Positions 50,676 through 61,388 are shown, numbered from the stretch's first letter. The stretch: 64,000 bases of DNA from Lysobacter enzymogenes (GCF_017355525.1 NZ_CP067395.1:4681001-4745000), one strand, 5' to 3'. Translations and numbers: made by a program. The notes: a model not told the origin generated them from the sequence alone.

Positions 50676-51239
50676 ATGCCGCTGCTGCTCATCCCGCTCG
50701 CCGTACTGGCCCTCGCCCTGCTGTGGGCGCTGCTGATCCCGATCGGCCTGATCCAGCGTTACCGCTACGGCAAGGCGCGGCGGCGTGCGCTGGGCTGGGC
50801 GGTGAGCCTCGGCGCGGCGCTGTCGCTGCTGTCGCTGCTGCTGTTCTTCGCCGGCGCCTGGGTGTCGGGCCACTGGGTCGTCGATGCGCCGCTGTACGCC
50901 GGCGCCGGCTTGCTCATCGGTCTGCCGCTGGGCGCGCTCGGTCTGGCCGCGACCCGCTTCGAAGACGAGCCCAAAGGCCTGTACTACACCCCGAGCCGCT
51001 GGTTCGCGCTCGGACTGACCGCGCTGATCGCCGCGCGCCTGGGCTACGGACTGTGGCAGGGACTGCACGTCTGGAGCGTGCAGGCGCACGGCAGTTGGCT
51101 GCCGCAACAGGGCGGGTTATTCGCGGTCGGCGGCCTGCTGCTGGGTTACTACGTGGTCTACACCCTCGGCGTGCGCCGGCGCCTGCGGCGTCACCGCCGG
51201 CTGCGCGAACGCGCGGCGCAATCTGCTGACATCGGCTGA
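50676..51239 (+). CDS. integral membrane protein, function unknown
   Basis: The 187-residue protein has about five hydrophobic helices (near residues 2-25, 38-62, 70-92, 105-125, 143-168) and a basic C-terminal tail (RRRLRRHRRLRERAAQ). The stretch LYYTPSRWFALGLTALIAARLGYGLW recalls DUF1453-like membrane proteins, but the match is weak. No operon partner is near. It follows a repeat cluster. Confidence 0.6.
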   Translation: MPLLLIPLAVLALALLWALLIPIGLIQRYRYGKARRRALGWAVSLGAALSLLSLLLFFAGAWVSGHWVVDAPLYAGAGLLIGLPLGALGLAATRFEDEPKGLYYTPSRWFALGLTALIAARLGYGLWQGLHVWSVQAHGSWLPQQGGLFAVGGLLLGYYVVYTLGVRRRLRRHRRLRERAAQSADIG

Positions 51240-51395
51240 CAGCAGCCCGATGACGCGCAGCGGCGGCCGGGTCATGATGCCGGTCCCCGATGCCGCGACC
51301 GCCATGATTACGTCGTTCTCCCACGTTTACGCCGTCCGCCCGCGCGCCCTGCGCGGCGCGCGCGCCGGCGCGGTCGCCCGCACCGGAGCGGCGCC

Positions 51396-52280
51396 GTGAC
51401 CGCCGCGCACCCGCACGCGCGCCGCGCGGCCTTCACCATGCTCGCCGCGGTGTTGATGTTCTCGCTGATGGACGCGCTGCTGAAGCTGCTGTCCGAGCAC
51501 TACCCGCCGTTCCAGGTGGCGGCCCTGCGCGGCGCCTCGTCGCTGCCGTTCGTGCTCGGCTGGGCCTTCGCCAGCGGCGGCGGGCCCAGCCTGCTGCGCG
51601 TGCGCTGGCCGCTGCACCTGCTGCGCGGCGCGCTCGGCATCGGGATGATGGCGTCGTTCGTCTACGGCGTGAACCGGCTGCCGCTGTCGACCACCTACTC
51701 GGTATTCTTCATCGCCCCGTTGCTGATCACCGCGCTGTCGGGACCGTTTCTGGGCGAACAGGTCGGGCCGCGGCGCTGGGTCGCGATCGGCATCGGCCTG
51801 CTCGGCGTGCTGGTGCTGCTGCGGCCGACCGGCGAGGGCATGTTGAGCCTGGCCGCGCTGGCCGTGCTCGCCGCCGCGCTCGGCTACGCGGTCACCGCGA
51901 TCACCGTGCGCGTCATCGCGCGCACCGACACCACCCAGGCGATGATGGTCTGGCTGATGGTGCTGATGACCCTCGGCGCCGGCGCGCTGGCGTGGCCGGG
52001 CTGGGTGCCGCTGCGCGGCGAACACGTCTGGCTGATCCTCGGCCTCGGCGTGGCCGGTTCGCTCGGCCAGTACGCGGTCACCGAGGCCTTCCGGCTCGGC
52101 GAGGCTTCGCTGATCGCGCCGCTGGAATACACCGCGCTGATCTGGGGCGTGCTGCTCGACCTGGCCCTGTGGGGCGTGCTGCCCGACTCGGTCACCTGGG
52201 CCGGCGCGGCGATCATCGTCGCCAGCGGCCTGTACCTGCTGCGCCGCGAGCGGGTGCACGTCGAAGCTGAACATCCCTAG
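51396..52280 (+). CDS. DMT-superfamily transporter (EamA type)
   Basis: The 294-residue protein has ten predicted helices in two EamA halves. The first starts AAFTMLAAVLMFSLMDALLKLL, and the second has LGVAGSLGQYAVTEAFRLGEAS followed by PLEYTALIWGVLLDLALWG, typical of RhaT/EamA carriers. It probably exports or imports a small metabolite. The substrate is not known. The GTG start is preceded by CGGAGCG. It is a single gene. Confidence 0.88.
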   Translation: MTAAHPHARRAAFTMLAAVLMFSLMDALLKLLSEHYPPFQVAALRGASSLPFVLGWAFASGGGPSLLRVRWPLHLLRGALGIGMMASFVYGVNRLPLSTTYSVFFIAPLLITALSGPFLGEQVGPRRWVAIGIGLLGVLVLLRPTGEGMLSLAALAVLAAALGYAVTAITVRVIARTDTTQAMMVWLMVLMTLGAGALAWPGWVPLRGEHVWLILGLGVAGSLGQYAVTEAFRLGEASLIAPLEYTALIWGVLLDLALWGVLPDSVTWAGAAIIVASGLYLLRRERVHVEAEHP

Positions 52281-52496
52281 CGCAGCGCCTTCGACAAAAG
52301 GCGATTAGCGGGGCCGACTACGCGCAGCGTCCCCGCCCGAACACCCTCGTCTGAACTTCTTTGGAAGTCTTAGGATTTCCTTAGCTGAATTCCCTTAGCG
52401 GAATCCTGCGTTTCTCGCCGCAGCGCGCCATGACGGCCGCCGCGACCGGCGTTAATGTCGAGACGCAGTTCGCAGTTTTCGCCAGGGGAGCCCGCC

Positions 52497-53297
52497 ATGA
52501 CCGCACTCGTCCACGCCCCGGGGGCCCCGTGCTGGTTCGAACTGGCGACCGACGACCAGCCGGCGATCGAGGCCTTCTACCGCGATCTGTTCGGCTGGAC
52601 GCTGGAGCGCACGCCGATGCCCGACGGCAGCCTCTACACCATCTTCCAGCTCGACGGCCGCGACGTCGCCGGCACCTACACCCTGGTGCCGGGCATGGCC
52701 GGCGGCGCCGACGGCATCAGCGCGCCGCACTGGGGCGTGTACTTCCGCACCGACGACTGCGACAAGGCCGCCGCGCGCGCGGTCGCGCTCGGCGGGCGCA
52801 TGATCGCCGCGCCGTTCGAACTGATGGAGCACGTGCGCATGGCGGTGTGCGCGGATCCCGAAGGCGTGGTGTTCTCGCTGGCGCAGCAGCGCGCCCATCC
52901 CGGCGCCGACGCGCTCGGCGTCGACAACGCGGTGTGCTGGGCGGAGCTGGCGACCCGCGACATCGACCGCGCCGAACGCTATTACCAGCAATTGTTCGGC
53001 TGGCGCCTGCGCGGCCATCCCAGCGCGCGCAACGGCTACCGCGTGTTCGCCGACGGCGAGCGCCTGCTCGGCGGCCTGTTGCAGATGCGGCCGGAATGGC
53101 GGCACTTGCCGCCGCACTGGTCGATCTATCTGCAGGTCTCGGACGTGGAAGCCTGCGTGCAGCGCGCGCTGGACCTCGGCGGGCGGCTGGAGTCGGCGCC
53201 GTTCGAGGCCAACAGCGGCGTGCGCATCGCGCGTCTGGTCGATCCGCGCGGCGCGGCGTTCTACGTGATCCAGTTCCGCGGCGACGGGCCGGCCTGA
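52497..53297 (+). CDS. two-domain VOC-family protein
   Basis: The 266-residue protein has two VOC domains. The first starts CWFELATDDQPAIEAFYRDLFGW, and the second starts CWAELATRDIDRAERYYQQLFGW. Each has a closing PxG element, LVPGMAGG and FEANSGVRIARLVDPRGAAFYVIQF (in part). Such proteins are glyoxalase/extradiol-dioxygenase relatives with unclear function. The ATG at 52497 has GGGGAG seven nt before it. Promoter-like AT-rich sequence with three CTTAG words lies at 52369-52399. Confidence 0.85.
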   Translation: MTALVHAPGAPCWFELATDDQPAIEAFYRDLFGWTLERTPMPDGSLYTIFQLDGRDVAGTYTLVPGMAGGADGISAPHWGVYFRTDDCDKAAARAVALGGRMIAAPFELMEHVRMAVCADPEGVVFSLAQQRAHPGADALGVDNAVCWAELATRDIDRAERYYQQLFGWRLRGHPSARNGYRVFADGERLLGGLLQMRPEWRHLPPHWSIYLQVSDVEACVQRALDLGGRLESAPFEANSGVRIARLVDPRGAAFYVIQFRGDGPA

Positions 53298-53312
53298 GCG
53301 AACCATGCGCGC

Positions 53313-53342
53313 AAAAAAGAACGGGCTCCCGAAGGAGCCCGT
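53313..53342 (-). terminator. intrinsic terminator for the leftward OmpW gene
   Basis: Read on the minus strand, a 9-bp stem (ACGGGCTCC with GGAGCCCGT) with a TTCG loop is followed by TTCTTTTTTGC. It is a textbook rho-independent terminator, 141 nt past the OmpW stop. Confidence 0.8.
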
Positions 53343-53344
53343 CC

Positions 53345-53460
53345 GGTACTGCGCTTGCGTACTGCGTTGACGCTACAACGTACTGCGGCGACTGCCGTCG
53401 ATCACTACGGCGCATCGCTTGCTGCCACTGCGGTGTTGCGTACTGCGGTACTGCTACTGC
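53345..53460. repeat. ACTGC-rich low-complexity tract
   Basis: ACTGC, mostly as GTACTGCG, occurs about eight times in 115 bp at irregular spacing, between the OmpW stop and its terminator. A few copies (GTACTGC, CAGTAC) also occur near 55631-55692. It has no coding character. Confidence 0.6.
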
Positions 53461-53482
53461 GCGGTTGCGCGGCTTCCGGCTA

Positions 53483-54115
53483 TCAGAAGCGCGCGCCGAT
53501 GCCGACGCCGACGGTGACCGGGTTCAGCTCGGCCTCGCCGACCTTCAGGCCGTTGAGCTTCACGTCCGACTTGCTGCCCTGCATGTAGCGCACGTCGGCG
53601 CGGGCGAACCAGGTCGGGTTGATGTTGAGGTCGACGCCGGCGGTGGCGATGCCGCCCTTGGCGTTGTCCACGCCCAGGCGCTGGCCGTTCTCGAGCTTCT
53701 CGCCGCTGTAGTTGGCCTGGTAGTAGCCCAGGCCCACGAACGGACGCACGATGCTGTCGGCGTTGCGGAAGTGGTACTGGCCGCTCAGCGCGACGGGCTG
53801 CGAATCGACGCTGCCGAGCTTGCCGGCGCTGGAGTTGATGCGGTGGCCGAACTTGTCGGCCGAACCCCACAACTCGACGGCGAAGTTGTCGTTGATGAAG
53901 TAGCTGGCGCTGAGGGTCGGAGCGCCGTCGCCGTCCAGATTGGCGCGGGTGCCGGCGATCTGCGGATTCTTGGTCGGCTGGGTCAGGGCGTAGCCGCCGA
54001 CGATGGCGAAGCGCTTGCCGCTGGCGCTGTCGGTGGACGCATCCTGAGCGAAGGCGGCCGGGGCGAAGGCCAGGGCGCCGAGCATGGCAAGGGTCAAGTG
54101 ACGGAAGCGGATCAT
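53483..54115 (-). CDS. ompW: OmpW-family outer-membrane protein
   Basis: The 210-residue protein has a signal peptide (MIRFRHLTLAMLGALAFAPAAFA) and an eight-strand barrel pattern. It shows SASYFINDNFAVELWG, VRPFVGLGYYQANY, GGIATAGVDLNINPTWFARADVRYM (in part) and the C-terminal GVGIGARF with terminal Phe. This is the OmpW family, small porins for hydrophobic compounds and linked to stress. The ATG at 54115 has AGGAG nine nt upstream. A terminator follows. Confidence 0.88.
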   Translation of the reverse strand: MIRFRHLTLAMLGALAFAPAAFAQDASTDSASGKRFAIVGGYALTQPTKNPQIAGTRANLDGDGAPTLSASYFINDNFAVELWGSADKFGHRINSSAGKLGSVDSQPVALSGQYHFRNADSIVRPFVGLGYYQANYSGEKLENGQRLGVDNAKGGIATAGVDLNINPTWFARADVRYMQGSKSDVKLNGLKVGEAELNPVTVGVGIGARF

Positions 54116-54789
54116 GGAGTGGACTCCTGTGTTGTTGTGTGTGTTGCGTAGTGCCTTGGGGGAGGCGGGGCGCAAGTTAGCAACGCATGCATGAATCGAA
54201 CTTGCTGCGCGGATGCGCGTGAAGGAACTTTTCACGTCGCGAGCGTGCTAGAGGCCTGTTTTCAAGGCAAAAATGAACGAAATGAACGGATGCGCAGCGA
54301 TGCGGAATGCATCGACCGGTGCGCGAAGCGAACGCGCGGAGCGGCGCCGCCGATGCGCGGCGAAACCCTTGCGCAGCAAGCGAATGCCTTTAAAAAGCCG
54401 ATTTCGCGCTGCATGGCCAAAACATGAACGTCGCGCGCGGCGGCTCGCGCAGGCGATGCGCGACGGCGCGCGAATGCGCACGCGCGCTGGCGCGAACCCG
54501 CGGCGATTGTTTGAACGGATCGGAAACGCGGCGTTTTCGGGCGCGTGCGGCGCATTGCCGCAGCGCCGGTTCGTCACTGTATTCGCGCTCGTCGAGCGCG
54601 CATGCGGGCGAACGTTCGTCGAGCGGCGCCACGCGTTTCGCCTTGTCCGACGCCTGCCCAGGCGCCAGGATCGGCACGGTCAACCGCCATGACGAAGGTC
54701 ATGCCGCCGAAAGGCACGCGCCGCAGCCGTCGCGGCGCAGGCACGCTGCGCCCATCCCGCCGTTCCACTCCACCGTCCAGGACACGACG
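54116..54789. other. 674-bp intergenic region, no gene seen
   Basis: Between the divergent OmpW and DUF2884-like genes there is no ORF with convincing coding character; the open frames are Arg/Cys-rich. An inverted repeat CGTGAA-N7-TTCACG (54218-54236) lies 103 nt upstream of the OmpW start and could be an operator. Base composition is uneven, with CGCGCG runs and a lower-GC part near 54250-54420. Confidence 0.5.
54218..54236. promoter_or_regulatory. inverted repeat upstream of ompW
   Basis: CGTGAA and TTCACG flank 7 nt in an otherwise low-structure region. No regulator is assigned. Confidence 0.35.
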
Positions 54790-55569
54790 ATGCCGTCTCT
54801 CACGCTTTTCCGCCTAGCCGCGGCCATCGCCACCCTCGTCGCCTGCGGCGCCGCCGGCGCCGAGGTCAGGATCGACGGACGTTGCGAGATCGACAGCCCG
54901 TACCAGCTGACCCTCAACGAGCGCAGCCTGATCCTGACCCGCCAGGACGGCGAGCCCAAGGCCTTGGTGATGCGCCAGGGCCGCTTGTTCGTCGACGACC
55001 GCTGGGTCGAACTCGGCGCGCAGGACTCGCAGCGGCTGGCCGAATTCGAACGCGGCACCCGCGCGGCCATGCCCGAGACCCAGGCCATCGCCCGCGAGGC
55101 GGCCGACATCGCCCTGGTCGCGCTCGGCGAAGTCGCGGCCAAGCTCGGCAACCACCCCGACCGCACCCAGGCCAAGGTCGCGCAGGCGCGCAAGCAGCTC
55201 GACGCCAGCCTGCGCGACGCGATCGGCCCGACCCGCTTCAGCGGCAAGCGGCTCGGCGACGGCATCGGCAAGGCGGTCGGCGAAGCGGTGCCGCTGGTGA
55301 TCGGCGACGTCGGCGGCGCGGTCAGCGCTGCGCTCAGCGGCGACGTCAAGCGCTTCGAACAACTCGACAACCTCGACGCCCAGATCGAAGCCGCGGTGCA
55401 GCCGCGCGCCGACGCGCTGGAACGCCGCGGCGAGCGCCTGTGCCAGCGCATGCTCGATCTCGACGCGCTGGAGAACGCACTGTCCTACCGCTTCGACGGG
55501 CGCGCGCTGGACCTGCTCAAGGTCGAGCTCAAGCCCAAGGACGACACGCCGGGCGCAGGCAAGCGCTGA
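54790..55569 (+). CDS. exported DUF2884 (YggN-like) protein
   Basis: The 259-residue protein has a signal peptide (MPSLTLFRLAAAIATLVACGAAGA). The mature part starts VRIDGRCEIDSPYQLTLNERSLILTR (in part) and has an alpha-helical half with VALGEVAAKLGNH. A central Gly/Ala-rich segment and the C-terminal coil AALERR..LCQRMLDLDALENAL (in part) follow. The pattern of a short beta domain then helices recalls DUF2884/YggN periplasmic proteins, whose function is unknown. It starts with ATG at 54790. Confidence 0.6.
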   Translation: MPSLTLFRLAAAIATLVACGAAGAEVRIDGRCEIDSPYQLTLNERSLILTRQDGEPKALVMRQGRLFVDDRWVELGAQDSQRLAEFERGTRAAMPETQAIAREAADIALVALGEVAAKLGNHPDRTQAKVAQARKQLDASLRDAIGPTRFSGKRLGDGIGKAVGEAVPLVIGDVGGAVSAALSGDVKRFEQLDNLDAQIEAAVQPRADALERRGERLCQRMLDLDALENALSYRFDGRALDLLKVELKPKDDTPGAGKR

Positions 55570-55773
55570 GCCGGCGGCGGCGGCGGCCGCTGCGGCCGGC
55601 AAATCCATGCGCGGCCAAGGCCGCGGCGCTCAGTACTGGGGCGTACGCAGTCGCCGCCGGCGCAGCGGCTGTGCCGCGTAGGCCTTTAGTACTGCACCGG
55701 CGGCAACGCGGTTGGCGCAACCGCCCGCACAAGACACAATAGGGTTTTCGCGCATTTGCGGAGCCCCACGAAC

Positions 55774-57180
55774 ATGGCTGATCTGAAGGAAGCACGCGTC
55801 CCCGACATCGGCGACTACGACGGCGTGCCCGTCATCGAACTGTTGGTCGCGGTCGGCGACACGGTGACCCAGGACCAGGGCCTGGTCACGCTGGAGTCGG
55901 ACAAGGCCACGATGGAAGTGCCCGCGCCGTTCGCCGGCATCGTGCGCGAGCTCAAGGTCAAGATCGGCGACGAACTGGCCGAAGGCAGCGTGGTGGCCTT
56001 GATCGAACCAACCGAAGGGGAAGAAAAGCAGGCGCCCGCGCCGGCCCCCGAAGCGGCCAAACCCGCCGCCCCCGCCAAGGCCGAAGCCCCGGCCCCCGCC
56101 AAGAGCGAACCGGCTCCGGCCGCGAAGGCCGAGGCGCCCAAGCCCGAAGCCCCGGCCCCGCTCGCCGGCGCCGCCGCCGGCACCGATCCCGAAGCGCTGC
56201 CGCCGCGGACCCCGCCGGTGGCCTTCACCGCCGAAGAACTGATGCCCGACAAGGTGCCCTACGCCAGTCCGGCGGTGCGCCTGTTCGCGCGCGAGCTCGG
56301 CGTCGACCTGCTGCGCGTCAGCGGCAGCGCGCGCGGCGGCCGGATCAGCAAGGAAGACGTGCAGTCCTTCGTCAAGGGCGTCATGCAGGGCGGCGGCGGC
56401 GCGCCGGCCGCGGCCGGCGCCGCGCCGGCGCTCGGCGGCGGCCTCAACCTGCTGCCGTGGCCGAAGGTCGACTTCAGCAAGTTCGGCGAAACCGAAACCA
56501 AGCCGCTGACCCGGATCCAGAAGCTCTCCGGCGCCAACCTCGCGCGCAACTGGGCGATGATCCCGCACGTCACCCAGCACGACGACGCCGACATCACCGA
56601 CCTGGAAGCGCTGCGCGTCGCGCTCAACAAGGAAAACGAGAAGGCCGGCATCAAGCTGACCATGCTCGCGTTCCTGATGAAGGCTTCGGTCAACGCGCTG
56701 CAGAAGTTCCCGAACTTCAACGCTTCGCTCGACGCCAGCGGCGAGAACCTCACGCTGAAGAAGTACTTCCACATCGGCTTCGCCGCCGACACCCCGAACG
56801 GCCTGGTCGTGCCGGTGGTGCGCGACGTCGACAAGAAGGGCGTGCTGCAGATCGCCCGCGAAACCGGCGAACTCGCGGCCAAGGCGCGCGACGGCAAGCT
56901 CGGCCCGGCCGACATGAGCGGCGGCTGCTTCTCGATCAGCTCGCTCGGCGGCATCGGCGGCACCGCGTTCACTCCGATCGTCAACGCGCCGGAAGTCGCG
57001 ATCCTGGGCGTGTCCAAGTCGGCGACCAAGCCGGTCTGGGACGGCAAGCAGTTCGCGCCGCGCCTGATCCTGCCGTTGTCGCTGTCCTACGACCACCGCG
57101 TCATCGACGGCGCGGCCGCGGCGCGTTTCACCGCGTATCTGGCGCAGTTGCTCGCCGATATGCGCCGCTCGCTGCTGTAA
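55774..57180 (+). CDS. aceF: pyruvate dehydrogenase complex E2, dihydrolipoyl acetyltransferase
   Basis: The 468-residue protein has one lipoyl domain (residues 4-80, lipoyl Lys44 in ESDKATMEVP) and an Ala/Pro/Glu linker. A subunit-binding domain follows (ASPAVRLFARELGVDL), then a catalytic acyltransferase core with SYDHRVIDGAAAARF (active His and Asp). It transfers the acetyl group to coenzyme A in the pyruvate dehydrogenase complex. The E1 gene is not in the window. The E3 gene lies 930 nt downstream with one small gene between. Confidence 0.95.
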   Translation: MADLKEARVPDIGDYDGVPVIELLVAVGDTVTQDQGLVTLESDKATMEVPAPFAGIVRELKVKIGDELAEGSVVALIEPTEGEEKQAPAPAPEAAKPAAPAKAEAPAPAKSEPAPAAKAEAPKPEAPAPLAGAAAGTDPEALPPRTPPVAFTAEELMPDKVPYASPAVRLFARELGVDLLRVSGSARGGRISKEDVQSFVKGVMQGGGGAPAAAGAAPALGGGLNLLPWPKVDFSKFGETETKPLTRIQKLSGANLARNWAMIPHVTQHDDADITDLEALRVALNKENEKAGIKLTMLAFLMKASVNALQKFPNFNASLDASGENLTLKKYFHIGFAADTPNGLVVPVVRDVDKKGVLQIARETGELAAKARDGKLGPADMSGGCFSISSLGGIGGTAFTPIVNAPEVAILGVSKSATKPVWDGKQFAPRLILPLSLSYDHRVIDGAAAARFTAYLAQLLADMRRSLL

Positions 57181-57279
57181 CGGCCGGGGCGGCCGCCGCG
57201 CGCGGCCGTCCGGCGCGCCGCATCGCGCGGCCGCCGCCCGGTTCGCTTTCGCCGTCCGCCACCAGGAATTCTCTTGCCG

Positions 57280-57963
57280 ATGAGCCGTCACCCGCGTTCC
57301 GCCCGCGTCTCCCACCGTTTGGCCTGGCTCGGTCTGGCCGCCGTCCTGGCCGCGCCGCTGGCGCAGGCCGCCGACGGCTGCGTCGCGCCGCTCGGCCGCG
57401 GCTGGCCGCCGGCGACGGAAAACCACGGCTCGGCCGTGGAACAACTGCTGGCCGGCAAGGCCGAGCCGCGCCTGAGCCTGACCGTGCTGCCGACCCGCGC
57501 CACCGAGAACGGCCTGCTGCTGATCCCGGGCGCCGGCGCCGATGCCGACTGGACCCTGCGCCATGCCGTGCCCAATGAGCGTGTGCAGGTGTGGAGCCGC
57601 TCGCGCGGCGGCGGCGCGCTGGAACTGCGCGTCGATCAGGAAATCGACAGCGAAGACGCGCCGATGCCGGCCGCGCTGGCGCAGCGCCTGGTCGCGGCCT
57701 GGAAGCGCGCGCTGGAGCAGGCGGTGCCGGCCGACAAGCCGGCCGAGTACCGCGACGCCGACCAGTTGCTGTTCGTGGTCGACGGCGTGCGCGTCAGCGG
57801 CGCGCGCCCGGACTGCGGCGTCGGCGAAACCCTGATGGAGCAGGCCACGCTGCTGACCGAAGCGGCCGGCGCCAGCGCCAACAAGCGCGAGCGCCGCTGG
57901 CGCGACTTGAACGAGTCGCTCGACGAGCTCGACAAGCAACTGCAGGCCCCGCCCGCACCCTGA
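57280..57963 (+). CDS. hypothetical exported protein between E2 and E3 genes
   Basis: The 227-residue protein has a signal peptide (MSRHPRSARVSHRLAWLGLAAVLAAPLAQA, quoted in two parts: RLAWLGLAAVLAAPLAQAA). The mature part has two cysteines (GCVAPLG and DCGVGE) and a C-terminal coiled stretch (RWRDLNESLDELDKQLQ). Nothing in it suggests a dehydrogenase role. A TTG at 57274 lies at better distance from AGGA (57263) than the ATG and may be the real start. No family is recognised. Confidence 0.6.
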   Translation: MSRHPRSARVSHRLAWLGLAAVLAAPLAQAADGCVAPLGRGWPPATENHGSAVEQLLAGKAEPRLSLTVLPTRATENGLLLIPGAGADADWTLRHAVPNERVQVWSRSRGGGALELRVDQEIDSEDAPMPAALAQRLVAAWKRALEQAVPADKPAEYRDADQLLFVVDGVRVSGARPDCGVGETLMEQATLLTEAAGASANKRERRWRDLNESLDELDKQLQAPPAP

Positions 57964-58110
57964 TCGAGCCGGCGCGCGCGGCGAGTTCGCGCGCATCGGC
58001 GGTTTTCCGGCGTCCGCCGCGGCGGACGCCACGCATGGCCCGGCCGTGCGCCCCCACCGCGCGCGCCCCACGCGCGCGCCAGCGAAGCTTTTCAAGAGGA
58101 TTGCCGCGTC

Positions 58111-59925
<1,815 letters not shown>

Positions 59926-59936
59926 GCGGCGCGACC

Positions 59937-60007
59937 GAGCCTTCGGCTCCGGCGCTTGCGCTGCGGATCGTCGCGATCCGCAGCGCAAGCGCTGGATTCG
60001 AAGGCTC
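59937..60007. terminator. long hairpin between lpdA and the barrel gene
   Basis: A perfect 19-bp inner stem (59952-59970 with 59974-59992, 3-nt loop) and a 9-bp outer stem (GAGCCTTCG, 59937-59945, with CGAAGGCTC, 59999-60007) are joined by small internal loops. It lies 12 nt after the lpdA stop between converging genes, and TTTCGCTTT follows. It should end both transcripts. Confidence 0.75.
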
Positions 60008-60054
60008 TTTCGCTTTCCGGCCGCTCCAGGCGCGGGCGCCTGGAGCGCGTTCGG

Positions 60055-60861
60055 TCAGAACGAGAAGGTCACGCCGGCCATCGGCCCCTTGAAGCGCTGG
60101 TCCAGGCCGACGTCGACGTTGTTGCGGCTGCGCTTGGCGTCGATCTTGAACCAGTCGTAGCCGACGAACACGCCGACGTTCTCGGTGAAGCGGTACTCGG
60201 CCAGCGCGTTGGCGCGGCTGATGTCGCCCTTGTAGTCGCCGAAATCGCCCCAGTCGGCGTCCAGGTACTGGCCCTGCACGACGAAGCGCCAATGCTCGTT
60301 CGGCGACAGGGTCAGGCGGCTGCCGACGACCGGCGCATAACCGTCTTCGCTGCGGCCGTTGCTGTATTCGGCGGTGCCGGCCTGCGCGCGCAGCTTGCCT
60401 TCGATCTTGGCGTACTCCACGCCGATCTGCAGGCCCCAGCTGACCGTGTCGGTTTCCACCACCGCGTAGTCGTACATCGCGCTGGCCAGTTCGAACTTGG
60501 TCTTGGCGCGGGCGAAGCTGCCGGCGGGAATGGTGGTGTCGTCGAACGACACGTCCTGCGACAGGCGCGCGGTCTTGCTCTTGTCGTAGCCCCAATAGTT
60601 GAACAGCAGGCGATGACGGTCGCCGAACTTGAACAGGCCTTCCAGGCGCGGCACGGTTTCCTTGCTGCCGAAATCGTAGTCCTGGCTGAACTCGTAGGGA
60701 TTGCCGCGGAACGTGGTGCCGGCGCTGAAGGTGCCGCTGGTGTCGACCGACATGGCGCCCAGGCGGATGGTGAAGCGGTCGTCCTCGGCGTGCGCGGGCA
60801 GGGCGTACGCGGCGCTGGCGGCGACCAACGCCAGCGTCAACAGCGAAATTCTGTTCGTCAC
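60055..60861 (-). CDS. outer-membrane beta-barrel protein
   Basis: The 268-residue protein has a signal peptide (MTNRISLLTLALVAASAAYALPAHA) and alternating beta strands with aromatic girdles, such as RLEGLFKFGDRHRLLFNYWGY, WGLQIGVEYAKI and NVGVFVGYDWFKIDA. It ends GVTFSF with a terminal Phe. It is predicted as a small barrel of about 10-12 strands; its transport or receptor role is unknown. The start is GTG with ACGGAGTG nine nt upstream. A matching inverted word (GATCACTCC/GGAGTGATC) in the leader could mask the ribosome site. Confidence 0.8.
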   Translation of the reverse strand: MTNRISLLTLALVAASAAYALPAHAEDDRFTIRLGAMSVDTSGTFSAGTTFRGNPYEFSQDYDFGSKETVPRLEGLFKFGDRHRLLFNYWGYDKSKTARLSQDVSFDDTTIPAGSFARAKTKFELASAMYDYAVVETDTVSWGLQIGVEYAKIEGKLRAQAGTAEYSNGRSEDGYAPVVGSRLTLSPNEHWRFVVQGQYLDADWGDFGDYKGDISRANALAEYRFTENVGVFVGYDWFKIDAKRSRNNVDVGLDQRFKGPMAGVTFSF

Positions 60862-60863
60862 AA

Positions 60864-60944
60864 GATCACTCCGTATGCAGGGGGAAATGCAGCACGTTCA
60901 TGTACTGGTGCGTGCATGAATGCCGTCGTTCAGGTGGAGTGATC
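60864..60944. promoter_or_regulatory. 9-bp inverted repeat covering the barrel gene ribosome site
   Basis: GATCACTCC (60864-60872) and GGAGTGATC (60936-60944) are exact complements 63 nt apart. In the leftward mRNA the second one reads as the ribosome-binding GGAG before the GTG start, so pairing with the upstream partner would hide it. Confidence 0.4.
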
Positions 60945-61016
60945 GTGAAAAAAACCGCGATGACCGATCAGGCAAAGCCGTAAGTGGCGAAGTGTGATGG
61001 CGGTCGCTCAAAAGGC

Positions 61017-61045
61017 GAAGCCCCGGCGGGTCGTGCCGGGGCTTC
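61017..61045 (-). terminator. hairpin after the DUF2061 gene
   Basis: An 11-bp perfect stem (GAAGCCCCGGC with its complement) around a 7-nt loop is followed, on the minus strand, by GCCTTTTG. It lies 110 nt past the DUF2061 stop and fits a terminator for it. Confidence 0.65.
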
Positions 61046-61154
61046 GGGGTGCCCGCCGCTGCTTTGCCATTGACGAGGAGAGAGTGGCGGCGGGCGTTCG
61101 CAGATACTGACCGGTGTGCTGCGCAAAGGTTCCGCAGTTCGTCAAAGAATTCGA

Positions 61155-61373
61155 TCAAGTCGCCAGATGGACGTCGTCGCGGCTCGCCGCGGCCGCGGCG
61201 CGGCGGCGTTCGATGCGCTTCCACACCTTCTCGTGCAGATGGAACGCCACCGTGTTGCAGGCCGGCTCGACCAGGGCCAGCGCGCCGCCGACCCACACGC
61301 TGCCGGTCATCAGATAGCCGACCAGGAAGGCGACGGTGAAGTGGACGCCGGCGAAGCTGAGGGTCTTTTCCAT
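61155..61373 (-). CDS. DUF2061 membrane protein
   Basis: The 72-residue protein begins MEKTLSFAGVHFTVAFLVGYLMTGS and continues ALALVEPACNTVAFHLHEKVWKRIE. The two helices and the VEP...N...LHE.VW pattern match the DUF2061 family of small inner-membrane proteins of unknown role. It is a single gene with a Fur box 16 nt before its start codon, so it is probably iron-repressed. Confidence 0.85.
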   Translation of the reverse strand: MEKTLSFAGVHFTVAFLVGYLMTGSVWVGGALALVEPACNTVAFHLHEKVWKRIERRRAAAAASRDDVHLAT

Positions 61374-61388
61374 GAGGTGGGCCTCAAA

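Noticed and set aside
54273..54692. A 139-codon frame in the gap between ompW and the DUF2884-like gene
   Set aside because: It is a run of Arg and Ala with no ribosome site. The reverse strand is also open there, as expected for GC-rich non-coding DNA.
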